A stretch of DNA of 64,000 nt from Acidipropionibacterium thoenii DSM 20276 (GCF_000423445.1 NZ_KE384019.1:211297-275296), one strand, 5' to 3'. Numbered from the stretch's first letter, positions 17,812 through 26,169 are shown. Numbers and translations are program-made. Notes: a model not told the origin generated them from the letters alone.

Positions 17812-18615
17812 TCACCCGATGGCGACGAGCCGGGTGATGTCGTCATGGGGGAGTTCGTCGACGGTGGCGGTCACGCGCTGGTCGGTGACCGTGGCCCGGC
17901 CGTGGTGGATCGACAGGAAGGCGATGTCGGTGGCGTCGTCACCGGTGGCCATCCTCACGAAGGACTGCCGGGGGCCCAGGGTGGTGGCGTCCACCACGTG
18001 CCAGCCCCCGTCGATGTAGGCCTCCGCCACCGCATGGAAGTCCATCGGATCGATCCCCGGTGCGTACACCCCGACCACCCGTGCCGGGACGTCGAGGGCA
18101 CGCAGCAGGGATACCACCAGATGGGAGTAGTCGCGGCAGACCCCCTTGCGTGACAGCAGCGCGGCGGTCGCACCGTCGGTGGGCAGCGAGGAGCCGGGGA
18201 CATAGCTGAGCCGAGTGCCGACCCAGGAACTCACATCGGCCAGCAGCTCCTCGTGCGGGACATCCCTGAACTCAGCGAGAGCGGTGGGCGCGAGCACATC
18301 GGACTCGCAGTACCTGGAGGGCCGGATGTAGCGCAGCACATCCCACTGGGTGACCGGGGCGGGCTCGATGCGACCGCTGATCGTGGCGGAGTAGTCGATG
18401 GTCAGTGCACCGACCGGCGCCTCCACCACGTGCACCCTGGTGCCGTGCTGGGCGAGGATCTCGGTGGGGGCGAGCTCGCCGGCCTCACCGCGGATGGTCA
18501 GTGTCTCAGTGGCCGCACCGGCATCCAGGTAGTCCTGGGCGACAGCGATCTCCAGCACCAGCGTGGCGGGCTCAGTGACGTCGATGGACAGATGACTTGA
18601 GACGGTGCGTTGCAT
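17812..18615 (-). CDS. Transglutaminase-like cysteine-protease-fold protein
   Basis: A 267-residue protein with an N-terminal beta-rich domain (1-90) and a transglutaminase-like core. The core shows the catalytic triad: Cys in RKGVCRDYSHL, His in MDFHAVAEAY and Asp in WHVVDATTL. No signal peptide, so it acts inside the cell. Such proteins are usually proteases or amidases rather than cross-linking enzymes; the substrate is unknown. It ends an arrangement of same-strand genes after nadR, 22 bp away, and may be cotranscribed with pnuC-nadR, although no functional link to NAD salvage is apparent. Confidence 0.86.
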   Translation of the reverse strand: MQRTVSSHLSIDVTEPATLVLEIAVAQDYLDAGAATETLTIRGEAGELAPTEILAQHGTRVHVVEAPVGALTIDYSATISGRIEPAPVTQWDVLRYIRPSRYCESDVLAPTALAEFRDVPHEELLADVSSWVGTRLSYVPGSSLPTDGATAALLSRKGVCRDYSHLVVSLLRALDVPARVVGVYAPGIDPMDFHAVAEAYIDGGWHVVDATTLGPRQSFVRMATGDDATDIAFLSIHHGRATVTDQRVTATVDELPHDDITRLVAIG

Positions 18616-18636
18616 GACCAGAAGTCTTGCAGATCC

Positions 18637-19683
18637 TCATGCGGGAGGGGCGGGGGACCGGATGGACCATCCGAGCGGGTCGGCCGGCTGCCAGCCACCA
18701 GCCATCACGGCATCGATCAGATCGACCGATATGCGCACCCTCTCCTCCAGGCCACCGGCCACCTCCGCCCAGGCGACCTGCTGATCGGCCAGCACATCGC
18801 GGAACCTCTGCTGCATGCCGTGGCGCAGCCGTTCGCCGTCTCGCAAGCCGTCCTGGACGAAGGGGATCTCGTCGCCGGTGAGCAGGTACAGGTCCGGCCT
18901 CCATCGGCTGGCCAGCTCGGTCACCGAGGGGGAGCTGACGCCCAGATAGCGCTCGTGCCAGATCGAGGTGGCCAGCACATCGGTGTCGCTGATGACCAGC
19001 GGGATCGGCGCGGTGGCCATGGCATCGCGCTCCTGGCGCAGGTGCTCGGCGGCGATGAGGTCGAACTCGGCGGTGTGCCAGGGGGCCTCCAGCCCGCCCG
19101 GGCGGATCTGCGACCACGTCCTGCCGTACTCGGGCACCCACCTGGTCCGGTAGTACCCGGCCAACGCTCGAGCCAGCGTCGTACTGCCGGTCGACTCGGC
19201 CCCCAGCACCACCACCCGGCGGCAGAACCACTGGCGCACTTGTGGTGACAGCGCCCACCAGTGGCCGGCGGGATCGGCGCGCACCGCCGTCCCCGAGGTC
19301 GGCAGCGAGGCCCGTCCCGGATCGATCCGGACCCACTGGGCATCCAGCCGACGGGCCAGCTCGGCGCCGTAACCATCGGAGCTGAACACGGCATCGACCG
19401 GTGTCTCCAACAGCGGCTCGATGACCTCCATGTGCTGGTCCCAGGCGGCCGGGGAGTCGAAGTCGACCTCGGCCTCGTCCATCGCCGCCACCACGTCGAG
19501 CATCGGGAACCGTCCGGCCACCCAGTCCCGTCGGACCTCCAGCGGGATCGACTCCTGGCGAGAGCCCAGCACCTGGACGGTGACCTGCTGGCAGCGGGCC
19601 GCAGCGGCGCAGATGAGATGTTCGTGGCCGGCGTGGAATGGGTAGAACTTCCCGAGCACCAGGCCGTGGCGGAACTGTCTCAT
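18637..19683 (-). CDS. nadR: NadR-like NMN adenylyltransferase / nicotinamide riboside kinase
   Basis: A 348-residue bifunctional enzyme that phosphorylates nicotinamide riboside to NMN and adenylates NMN to NAD. The N-terminal nucleotidyltransferase has GKFYPFHAGHEHLI (HXGH) near residues 11-24. The C-terminal kinase has a P-loop VLGAESTGSTTLARAL, in which the usual lysine of GK[ST] is replaced (GSTT). The regulatory HTH of enterobacterial NadR is absent, matching its replacement by NrtR here. The ATG at 19683 overlaps the pnuC stop (ATGA), so the two are translationally coupled. The longer frame to 20238 is antisense noise over pnuC. Confidence 0.92.
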   Translation of the reverse strand: MRQFRHGLVLGKFYPFHAGHEHLICAAAARCQQVTVQVLGSRQESIPLEVRRDWVAGRFPMLDVVAAMDEAEVDFDSPAAWDQHMEVIEPLLETPVDAVFSSDGYGAELARRLDAQWVRIDPGRASLPTSGTAVRADPAGHWWALSPQVRQWFCRRVVVLGAESTGSTTLARALAGYYRTRWVPEYGRTWSQIRPGGLEAPWHTAEFDLIAAEHLRQERDAMATAPIPLVISDTDVLATSIWHERYLGVSSPSVTELASRWRPDLYLLTGDEIPFVQDGLRDGERLRHGMQQRFRDVLADQQVAWAEVAGGLEERVRISVDLIDAVMAGGWQPADPLGWSIRSPAPPA

Positions 19684-20279
19684 GCCGCCACCTTCTGGCT
19701 CTCGGTGGCGGCCGGTTCGGTCTCCTCGCGCAAGCCGGCCCGCCAGCGCGCCAGACCGACGACGCACATCGCCAGGAACAGCCCGTAGAGACCGGCGGTG
19801 AGGTAGAGCCCCTTGTAGGCGTAGAGGCCGATGTACAGGATGTCGGCGCTGATCCACAGCAACCAGTTGCCGATCCACTTGCGGTTGAGCATGATCTGGG
19901 CGCCCAGGGACAGCCCGGTGGTGGTGGCGTCCGCCCATGGCACCGTCGAGTCGGTGTGGATCGACAGCACCGCCCAGATCGCCCAGATGCCGCCCGCCAC
20001 CACGACCGCGGCCAGTGGCCAGGCCCATACCGGGGTGCGACGGACCTCCAGGCGGGTGTGCTGCCGGCCGCCCCGCAGCCACCAGTACCACCCCAGGGCC
20101 CCGAGGACGAGGTAGAGCACCTGTAGCCAGGCATCGGCGTACAGACCGGCGCCGATGAACAGGATGAAGAAGAAGATGTTGTTGGCGATACCGACCGGGA
20201 AGTTCCAGATGTTCTGGTGCACCGCCAGCCACACGCACGCCGCCCCGGTGAGGAATCCGAGGACCTCTGTCCAGTTCAT
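19680..20279 (-). CDS. pnuC: Nicotinamide riboside transporter PnuC
   Basis: A 199-residue membrane protein with about seven helices and both PnuC signatures: NIWNFPVGIANN (residues 23-34) and QIMLNRKWIGNWLLWISADI. It facilitates uptake of nicotinamide riboside, which NadR then traps by phosphorylation. The start ATG 20279 has AAAGGAG overlapping the proximal NrtR-type operator, so repressor binding would block both transcription and the ribosome site region. First gene of pnuC-nadR, divergent from nrtR. Confidence 0.95.
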   Translation of the reverse strand: MNWTEVLGFLTGAACVWLAVHQNIWNFPVGIANNIFFFILFIGAGLYADAWLQVLYLVLGALGWYWWLRGGRQHTRLEVRRTPVWAWPLAAVVVAGGIWAIWAVLSIHTDSTVPWADATTTGLSLGAQIMLNRKWIGNWLLWISADILYIGLYAYKGLYLTAGLYGLFLAMCVVGLARWRAGLREETEPAATESQKVAA

Positions 20280-20290
20280 GACCTGCTCCT

Positions 20291-20310
20291 TTAGCGCGAA
20301 GTTCGTCTAA
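20291..20310. promoter_or_regulatory. NrtR-type operator 1 (pnuC side)
   Basis: TTAG-CGC, six bases, CGT-CTAA: an imperfect palindrome with TTAG/CTAA ends, 11 bases from the pnuC start codon. The same 20-bp pattern recurs at 20343-20362 in the same orientation, 52 bp away. Confidence 0.7.
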
Positions 20311-20335
20311 CTAGTGAGGAGACTGTAGCTCCCGG

Positions 20336-20365
20336 ATGACGATTAGCGCAAGAGTCGTCTAATAT
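20336..20365 (+). promoter_or_regulatory. nrtR promoter with operator 2 between -35 and -10
   Basis: ATGACG (20336-20341), an 18-base spacer and TAATAT (20360-20365) form a promoter whose start point would fall at or next to the nrtR ATG (20372), giving a leaderless message. The second TTAGCGC-N6-CGTCTAA operator (20343-20362) fills the spacer, so NrtR should repress itself by blocking RNA polymerase. Confidence 0.65.
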
Positions 20366-20371
20366 GGGCTC

Positions 20372-21046
20372 ATGGCGACGCCACAGGACCTCGATCGAGC
20401 CGATCCCTACCGCGACGAGTCCGGCCGCACCCTGGCCGACTACCCGCGTCCCTCGGTGGCCGTCGACACGGCAGTGCTCACCGTTGCGGCCGGACGACTG
20501 CGAGTTCTGCTGGTGCGTGGCTCCGATAACAGCCAGGGTCTGCCGGGCACCTTCCTGCATCCCGGCGAGAGGCTCGCCGAGGCATCCCTGCGGGCGCTGC
20601 GTGACAAGGCGCAGGTGGTCGGGCTGGCCCCCCGCCAGCTGATGGTCTTCGACGACCCCGGCCGCGACAGCCGCGGCTGGGTGCTCTCGGTGGCGCATCT
20701 GGACGCCGTGCGGGCCGATCTCATCCCGCTCACCGATCACAGCACCCTGGTGCCGGTGGATGAGTGTCCCGAGCTGCGCTACGACCACACCGCGATCATC
20801 ACCCATGCCTCGGCGACGTTGCGAGACGCCTACCGGCGTCTGCCCGATCCCTGGCATCTGCTGGAGCCGGGTGACGGCGGGGTGACCATCCGCGATCTGC
20901 GCCTGCTGCACGAGCAGGTGCTGGGGGAGAGGCTGGTCGCTGACACCTTCCGGCGCGCCATGCTGCCGGGTCTTCGCCGCACCGGGAGGGTGCGGCGCGG
21001 CACCAGGGGAAAGCCTGCCGAGCTCTACCGGATCACTGGCCGCTGA
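20372..21046 (+). CDS. nrtR: NrtR-type Nudix-related repressor of NAD metabolism
   Basis: A 224-residue regulator with an N-terminal Nudix-like ligand domain (about 25-150) and a C-terminal winged helix (DLRLLHEQVLGERLVADTFRRAML ... GTRGKPAELYRIT). The Nudix box is degenerate: the catalytic REXXEE glutamates are missing (LAEASLRALRDKAQVVG), as in NrtR proteins that sense ADP-ribose or NAD rather than hydrolyse. Divergent from pnuC-nadR, with two matching operators in the 92-bp gap. It should repress NAD salvage when NAD is plentiful. Confidence 0.92.
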   Translation: MATPQDLDRADPYRDESGRTLADYPRPSVAVDTAVLTVAAGRLRVLLVRGSDNSQGLPGTFLHPGERLAEASLRALRDKAQVVGLAPRQLMVFDDPGRDSRGWVLSVAHLDAVRADLIPLTDHSTLVPVDECPELRYDHTAIITHASATLRDAYRRLPDPWHLLEPGDGGVTIRDLRLLHEQVLGERLVADTFRRAMLPGLRRTGRVRRGTRGKPAELYRITGR

Positions 21047-21078
21047 CCGCTGCCCGGCGGGATGGTCGCGGCCTGGTC

Positions 21079-22161
21079 TCAGCAGGCGGCCGAGGCCCGG
21101 GCCCCCTGGTGGTCGGCGTACTGGCCGAAGAAGATCCGGGTGGCCACCTCCCGTCTGCTGGAGACGCCCACCTTCTCGAAGATCGACTTGAAGTGATCCT
21201 GGACGGTGTACGGGGACAGGAACAGTGCCGCAGCGATGGCGTGGGTGGACTCGCCGCGCAGCATCAGCAGCACGATCTCGGCCTCGCGCTCGCTCAATCC
21301 GTAGCCCGAGATGATGAGGGGCAGCACCTCCGGAGGCCGGGACTGCTCGATCGTCACAGCGATCTGGGCCACCGCGTCACCGGCGGTGAAGGGGGCCGCA
21401 TGGATGGTGTACCAGCAGCCGTCGGCGCCACGGGAACGCAGCCGGGAGACCGCTCTGCCCGCTCTGAGTGCGCTGACCACCGAGGAGACCGGCACCGCGG
21501 TGCGCCCCCACAGCTCGCCTCCCAGATCGGCGACCCGGCGGGCCGCGGTGGCGGTGGCGTGCAGCAGCCGGCCCTGATGGTCGTAGACCAGCACCGCGGG
21601 ACCTTCCCCCGACTCGAGGGTCTGCTGGGCGACGCCGGCCACCATGGCGGACCGGATCCCCATCGCGATGGCCTGCTCGAGGCCTGCCATGAACTCGGCC
21701 TCGGCCAGATTGAACGCAGTGCTGTCCTTGTCACGGTAGATCGAGTAGGCGCCCCACAGCAGGCCTGCCGCCCGGGCGATGCCGCGCAACTCGTGCTCTG
21801 CTCCCAGCACAGGTTTGACGACATTGCGGTAGCGGGCGCTGCGCGCCGGGTCCCCACCGGTCGACAGCAGCAGGATCGAGGCCGACTCGTCGCGTGCGGC
21901 GAGGTCGACGTATTGGTTGACGTCGTCGACGGCGTACTCGTGGTAGAGGAAGGTGCTGTCTCCCTCATCGACCAGATCGACCTTGCCGGAGTCGGTGATC
22001 ATATTGGTGGCCGGGTCGACCGACCCGATGCACATCGCGTCATAGGGGATTGCGGTACGGACCACTTCCATCGCGGCGGCGTAGTAGTCGAGGTGTCCCA
22101 GGCCGGCGCCGGCCAGGGAGACGAGCCGCTCGCGGGCCCGGTTCAGCTGTGGACGCGGCAT
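21079..22161 (-). CDS. GAF-like sensor / LuxR-type transcriptional regulator
   Basis: A 360-residue regulator. The N-terminal two thirds form a GAF/PAS-like sensory region (LDYYAAAMEVVRTAIPYDAMCIGSVDP; later VLVYDHQGRLLHATATAARRV). The C-terminal LuxR helix-turn-helix is at about 290-345 (LSEREAEIVLLMLRGESTHAIAAALFLSPYTVQDHFKSIFEKVGV). No receiver domain is seen. Start ATG 22161 (MPRPQLNRA) was preferred because the extra 54 residues of the longest frame show no domain. Divergent from a FAD-linked oxidase, which may be its target. Confidence 0.87.
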   Translation of the reverse strand: MPRPQLNRARERLVSLAGAGLGHLDYYAAAMEVVRTAIPYDAMCIGSVDPATNMITDSGKVDLVDEGDSTFLYHEYAVDDVNQYVDLAARDESASILLLSTGGDPARSARYRNVVKPVLGAEHELRGIARAAGLLWGAYSIYRDKDSTAFNLAEAEFMAGLEQAIAMGIRSAMVAGVAQQTLESGEGPAVLVYDHQGRLLHATATAARRVADLGGELWGRTAVPVSSVVSALRAGRAVSRLRSRGADGCWYTIHAAPFTAGDAVAQIAVTIEQSRPPEVLPLIISGYGLSEREAEIVLLMLRGESTHAIAAALFLSPYTVQDHFKSIFEKVGVSSRREVATRIFFGQYADHQGARASAAC

Positions 22162-22352
22162 GGGGACCAGTGTGCGTGAGGACAGGGTCAGGTCGACATC
22201 CCAGCTTTCTGGGGGAACCAGCACCCACACTTCTGGGATGTCCCGGCGGCCCGGCGGTGAGGACAGTGGGCACATCACCGGATCGCGACCATCCACCGGT
22301 CCGGCTGAGCACCCACCGACCACCCCGCACCCACGAAGGACACCGACACGTC

Positions 22353-23774
22353 ATGTCAGTCATCACACCCTCCCATCTCGGCGACGCCCTCCGGGGCGCC
22401 CTTGGCCACCTCGACGGAGACCTGCAGCTGCCCGGCCACCCCGGCTGGGACGCCGCCCGGGCCAGCTGGAATCTCGCCGTAGACCAGCACCCGGTTGCTG
22501 TGGTGCACGCCGGCAGCGCAGCCGATGTCGCCGCCACCGTGCTGGCCGCCTCCCGGCTGGGACTCCAGGTGGCCGCCCAGGCCACCGGCCACGCCGCCGC
22601 GGTCCTCGACGATCTCGACAACACCATCCTGGTGCGCACCGACCGGCTGGGCGGGGTCGAGATCGACCCGGCTGCGATGATCGCCCGGGTGGGTGCCGGG
22701 GTCCGGTGGGGGCAGGTCAGCGAGGCGACCGCCCGGCACGGGCTGGCCGCCCTGGCGGGATCCTCCCCCGACGTCGGCGTCGTCGGCTACACCCTGGGAG
22801 GCGGTCTGGGCTGGCTCTCCCGCTCCCACGGGCTGGCGGCCAACAGCGTCACGGCCATCGAGCTGGTGACGGCCGATGGCAGGGCCCGGCGGGTGACGGA
22901 GCGGCCCCCGGGTCAGCAGGGCAGCGCTCGGCAGGATGACGAGGACGCCGACCTGTGGTGGGCCCTTCGCGGTGGAGGAGGTGCTCCAGGGGTCGTCACC
23001 GCCATCGAGTTCCGCCTCTACCCGGTCGCTGAGGTGCACGCCGGAGCGCTCTGGTGGCCGATCGAGCGGGCCCACGAGGTGGCGCACGCCTGGCGGCAGT
23101 GGATCGGCACGGTGCCCACCTCGGTCACCTCCCACCTGAGACTGCTGCGCCTCCCGCCACTGCCGGATCTTCCGGAGTTCCTCCAGGGGCGCTCCCTGGT
23201 CAAGATCGAGGCGGCACTCCAGGAGACCGCCGAGGAGGCCGACCGGATCCTGATGCCGTTGCGCGCCCTGGCTCCGCAGCTGGACACCTTCGGCCGCACT
23301 CCCGTCGCCCGGCTCGCCGAGCTGCACATGGACCCGCCCGGTCCGATCCCGGTTCTCGGGGACGGCGCCGTGCTGAGGAGCCTGGACCCCGCCACCATCG
23401 ACGCCTTCCTCAGGGCGGCCGGCCCGGACAACCCGGCCGCGGCCCCGCTGCTGTCGGCGGAGATTCGCCACCTGGGTGGGGAGCTCAGCCCGCAACGCGG
23501 AGAGGGAGGGGCGATCGCCTCGGTTGCTGGGGAGGGGATCTTCCACGCCGTGGGGATCGCGCCGCCCCCGGCGGCGGGGGCGGTGGCCGCCGCTGTCACT
23601 CAGGCGTTGGCGCACCTGGAGACCGTTCGGGCCCAGACCGACTGCCTCAACTTCGCCGAGACCCGGCGCTCCCCGCAGCGGCTGTTCGGGGCGAGTCTGG
23701 AACGGCTGCGCCGGATCACGCAGTCGATGGATCCGGCCGGAGTCATCAGAGCTCAGCACTCGCTGTGGCCGTGA
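22353..23774 (+). CDS. FAD-linked oxidase (BBE-like, PCMH-type FAD domain)
   Basis: A 473-residue flavoprotein of the berberine-bridge-enzyme-like family. Residues 45-215 form the PCMH FAD domain. QATGH carries the histidine that can bind FAD covalently, and VGYTLGGGLGWLSRSHGLAANSV is the pyrophosphate loop region. The substrate domain follows, and the C-terminal BBE motif reads CLNFAETRR ... RLRRITQSMDPAGVIRAQHSL. Start ATG 22353 follows GAAGGA at 22335. Such enzymes oxidise sugars, alkaloids or alcohols with O2; the substrate is unknown. Divergent from the LuxR gene. Confidence 0.88.
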   Translation: MSVITPSHLGDALRGALGHLDGDLQLPGHPGWDAARASWNLAVDQHPVAVVHAGSAADVAATVLAASRLGLQVAAQATGHAAAVLDDLDNTILVRTDRLGGVEIDPAAMIARVGAGVRWGQVSEATARHGLAALAGSSPDVGVVGYTLGGGLGWLSRSHGLAANSVTAIELVTADGRARRVTERPPGQQGSARQDDEDADLWWALRGGGGAPGVVTAIEFRLYPVAEVHAGALWWPIERAHEVAHAWRQWIGTVPTSVTSHLRLLRLPPLPDLPEFLQGRSLVKIEAALQETAEEADRILMPLRALAPQLDTFGRTPVARLAELHMDPPGPIPVLGDGAVLRSLDPATIDAFLRAAGPDNPAAAPLLSAEIRHLGGELSPQRGEGGAIASVAGEGIFHAVGIAPPPAAGAVAAAVTQALAHLETVRAQTDCLNFAETRRSPQRLFGASLERLRRITQSMDPAGVIRAQHSLWP

Positions 23775-23840
23775 TGGCGGTTGCGGTCCGGGACCACCCG
23801 CACCGGGGCCCCGGCCCGCAGCGGACCGGGTCAACGGGCC

Positions 23841-24170
23841 TCAGGCCGGGATGCTCCCGACCGCGACAAGGATGGCGCGGGCCAGCACGTGGTCGGCCAG
23901 GTTGAACCCGAGATAGGCCGGGCTGGCATCGTCGGGGATGTCGAGGTGATCGACGTCCAGTGCACTGACCGTCACGAAGTAGCGGTGCTCACCATGACCG
24001 GCCGGCGGGGCGGCACCGATGAAGCAGGCGATGCCGGCGTCATTGCGGAACTGGCGGGCCCCGGCGGGCAGCCCCCGGCCGGCCTCGTCACCGGCTCCCT
24101 CGGGCAGCTCGGTGATGTCGGCGGGGATGTCGGCGACGACCCAGTGCCAGAAGCCGGGCGAACGGGTCAT
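23841..24170 (-). pseudogene. YbhB/YbcL-type PEBP (Raf kinase inhibitor-like) gene, 5'-truncated
   Basis: The 109-residue frame contains the conserved PEBP segments [56 protein letters not shown] and [14 protein letters not shown]. It lacks the first 60-70 residues that hold half of the ligand pocket. A short piece reading MTVNDPFA in another frame immediately upstream looks like the preceding strand (TVYDPDAP in relatives), so a frameshift or small deletion lies near 24150, followed by loss of the 5' part. Probably non-functional. Confidence 0.7.
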
Positions 24171-24370
24171 TGACAGTCATGGATCTCCCTCGTGATGGTG
24201 TCCAGACGGTCGCTGTTGAGACGGATGCCGTCCGGGCCGGGATCGTTGATCGTCTCACCTTATGTCGCGGAGCCGTGGGACGGGCCGCTGATGACCAGTT
24301 CGGGTCCGCCCTCGCCAGGACTGGTTCCCATTCGCATGTTCTGGCAAGTGTCGGGCGCTGTGGCAATATG

Positions 24371-24518
24371 GGTCGGCGAAGGGGAGTAGCTCCCGACCCC
24401 TGGACCGGTGCTGCCGAGCAGAACAGGTTCAGGACGAGAGATGCATCGACACAATGGCGGGCCTGTGAGCCTGCCCGGTGCATCACCTGCGGCATGCGGG
24501 CGGGCGAGACCTTCGACC
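24371..24518 (+). promoter_or_regulatory. Manganese riboswitch (yybP-ykoY class) upstream of the VIT1 gene
   Basis: The leader has the hallmark loop sequences of this Mn2+-sensing class: GGGGAGTAGC at 24381-24390 and GCGAGACCTT at 24504-24513. The closing helix P1 pairs GGTCG(gc)GAAGG (24371-24382) with CCTTCGACC (24510-24518), leaving a two-base bulge. The aptamer ends 58 bp before the start of a ferritin-like/VIT1 transporter, a known type of target. It should switch expression on when Mn2+ is high. Confidence 0.8.
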
Positions 24519-24576
24519 GCCCACCGTGCCGGTGGCGCTCGTTGGTCCCAGCGCGGTCGATGACCGAAGGATTGCA

Positions 24577-25671
24577 ATGACCCGGGCCGTTACCCCGTCA
24601 CGCTCACGCGCTCAGGCGCGTTCACAGCGCAGATGGCGCCGCTACCTCGCCGACGAACGCGCCGAGGCCGCGATGTACCGATCCCTGGCACGCCGGCGTC
24701 ACGGCGAGGAGCGCGAGATCCTGCTGGCCCTGGCCGATGCCGAGGGCCGTCACGAGAGGCACTGGCTGGATCTGCTGGGCGACGAGGTGGGACGCCCGCT
24801 GCGCCCGGCACTGCGCACCCAGTTCCTGGGACTGCTGGCCAGATGGTTCGGTTCGGTCTTCGTGCTGGCGCTGATCCAGCGCGCCGAGGCCCGCTCCCCG
24901 TACTCCAAGGATCCCGATGCCACCCCGAAGATGGCCGCCGATGAGCAGATGCACGAGGAGATCGTCCGAGCTCTGGCCGAGCGCGGCCGCAACAGACTGT
25001 CGGGTTCCTTCCGGGCCGCCGTCTTCGGAGCCAACGACGGACTGGTGAGCAACCTCTCGCTGATCCTGGGTGTCGGGGCCAGTGGCGTCTCGTCGCACGT
25101 GATCCTGGTCACGGGCGTCGCCGGGCTGTTCGCCGGGGCACTGTCGATGGGGGCCGGGGAGTACGTCTCGGTGCACTCCCAACGTGAGCTCCTGGAGGCC
25201 TCCCGACCCAATCCCGAGGTGCTCAAGATCATTCCCGACCTGGGTGTCGACAACAACGAGTTGGCGCTGCTCTACCGTGCTCATGGCATGAGCGAGGAGC
25301 AGGCGAGGAAGCGAGCCGATCTCGTGCTGGGTGAGGGTACCGCTGACACCAGCGTCATCCTCGACCAGCCCAGCGACGTCAGCCACGAGGAGATCGGTAC
25401 CGGAATGGGTGCCGCCCTGTCGAGCTTCTGCTTCTTCGCCTCGGGGGCGATCATCCCGATCTTCCCGTACATTTTCGGGATGTCCGGGATGACGGCGGTG
25501 TTCACCGCCGCCGGCCTGGTCGGCGTCAGCCTGCTCGGCACCGGAGCGGTCGTCGGGCTGCTGTCCGGGGCGTCCCCGGCCAAGCGGGCGCTGCGCCAGC
25601 TCGCCATCGGGTACGGGGCGGCCGCGGCCACCTATCTGCTCGGAATGCTCTTCGGCACCGAGGTGCACTGA
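24577..25671 (+). CDS. Ferritin-like domain fused to VIT1/CCC1-type metal transporter
   Basis: A 364-residue protein. Residues 20-125 form a rubrerythrin/ferritin-like diiron bundle (YLADERAEAAMYRSLARR, DAEGRHERHWLDLL, EQMHEEIVRAL). Residues 138-364 form the VIT1/CCC1 membrane domain (FRAAVFGANDGLVSNLSLILGVGA, LSMGAGEYVSVHSQREL, and three C-terminal helices). The family moves Fe2+ or Mn2+ out of the cytoplasm, and the upstream Mn riboswitch points to manganese efflux. Start ATG 24577 follows GAAGGA; the longer frame from 24478 lies inside the riboswitch. Confidence 0.9.
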   Translation: MTRAVTPSRSRAQARSQRRWRRYLADERAEAAMYRSLARRRHGEEREILLALADAEGRHERHWLDLLGDEVGRPLRPALRTQFLGLLARWFGSVFVLALIQRAEARSPYSKDPDATPKMAADEQMHEEIVRALAERGRNRLSGSFRAAVFGANDGLVSNLSLILGVGASGVSSHVILVTGVAGLFAGALSMGAGEYVSVHSQRELLEASRPNPEVLKIIPDLGVDNNELALLYRAHGMSEEQARKRADLVLGEGTADTSVILDQPSDVSHEEIGTGMGAALSSFCFFASGAIIPIFPYIFGMSGMTAVFTAAGLVGVSLLGTGAVVGLLSGASPAKRALRQLAIGYGAAAATYLLGMLFGTEVH

Positions 25672-25706
25672 GCTCCCGGACCGGGTCCGGACGGCGGACT
25701 CCGGGA

Positions 25707-26066
25707 CTATCTCAGGATCTTCTCCATCTTCCTGCCCCTGGCCAGCTCGTCGACCAGCTTGTCCAGGTAACGGACCTGCTGCATCACCGGATCCTCGATC
25801 TCCTCGACCCGGACCCCGCACACCGCTCCGGTGATGAGGGAGGCATTCGGGTTGAGATCGGCGTCGGCGAAGAACTCCTGGTAGGTCGTCTCGTCGGAGG
25901 CGAGTTCGTCGATCCGGGCATCGTCGTAGCCGGTGAGCCAACGGATCACCTCGTGCAACTCGGACTCGGTGCGGCCCTTGCGCTCGACCTTGGCGAGCAG
26001 CAGCGGATACACCGATGAGAAGGTCATCGCGCGGACGCGCCTCAAGGTCTTCTCGTCGGTCTGCAT
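25707..26066 (-). CDS. DUF2200-family protein
   Basis: A 119-residue protein matching DUF2200: RVRAMTFSSVYPLLLAKVERKGRTESELHEVIRWLTGY, then NASLITGAVCGVRVEEIEDPVMQQVRYLDKLVDELARGR. The family is all-helical with no assigned activity. The ATG at 26066 (MQTDEKTLRR) is the first that precedes homology; the longer frame to 26276 adds low-complexity residues. Converges with the VIT1 gene. Confidence 0.85.
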   Translation of the reverse strand: MQTDEKTLRRVRAMTFSSVYPLLLAKVERKGRTESELHEVIRWLTGYDDARIDELASDETTYQEFFADADLNPNASLITGAVCGVRVEEIEDPVMQQVRYLDKLVDELARGRKMEKILR

Positions 26067-26125
26067 GATGTGCAGCCTACCGAGCGCAGTGGCGCCGACG
26101 GGAGTTCGGCGGCTGTCGCCGCAGC

Positions 26126-26156
26126 GGTGGCAGCCCGGTCCTGCTGGGCTGCCGCC
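26126..26156 (-). terminator. Second hairpin downstream of the CGNR gene
   Basis: GGTGGCAGCCC pairs with GGGCTGCCGCC (one G-T pair) across a 9-base loop in the 131-bp gap between two minus-strand genes. It backs up the stronger hairpin at 26170-26188. Confidence 0.45.
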
Positions 26157-26169
26157 GGAGGTGTGCAAT

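Noticed and set aside
24622-25941. 439-codon minus-strand frame over the VIT1 gene
   Set aside because: Antisense of the ferritin-like/VIT1 gene, low-complexity translation.
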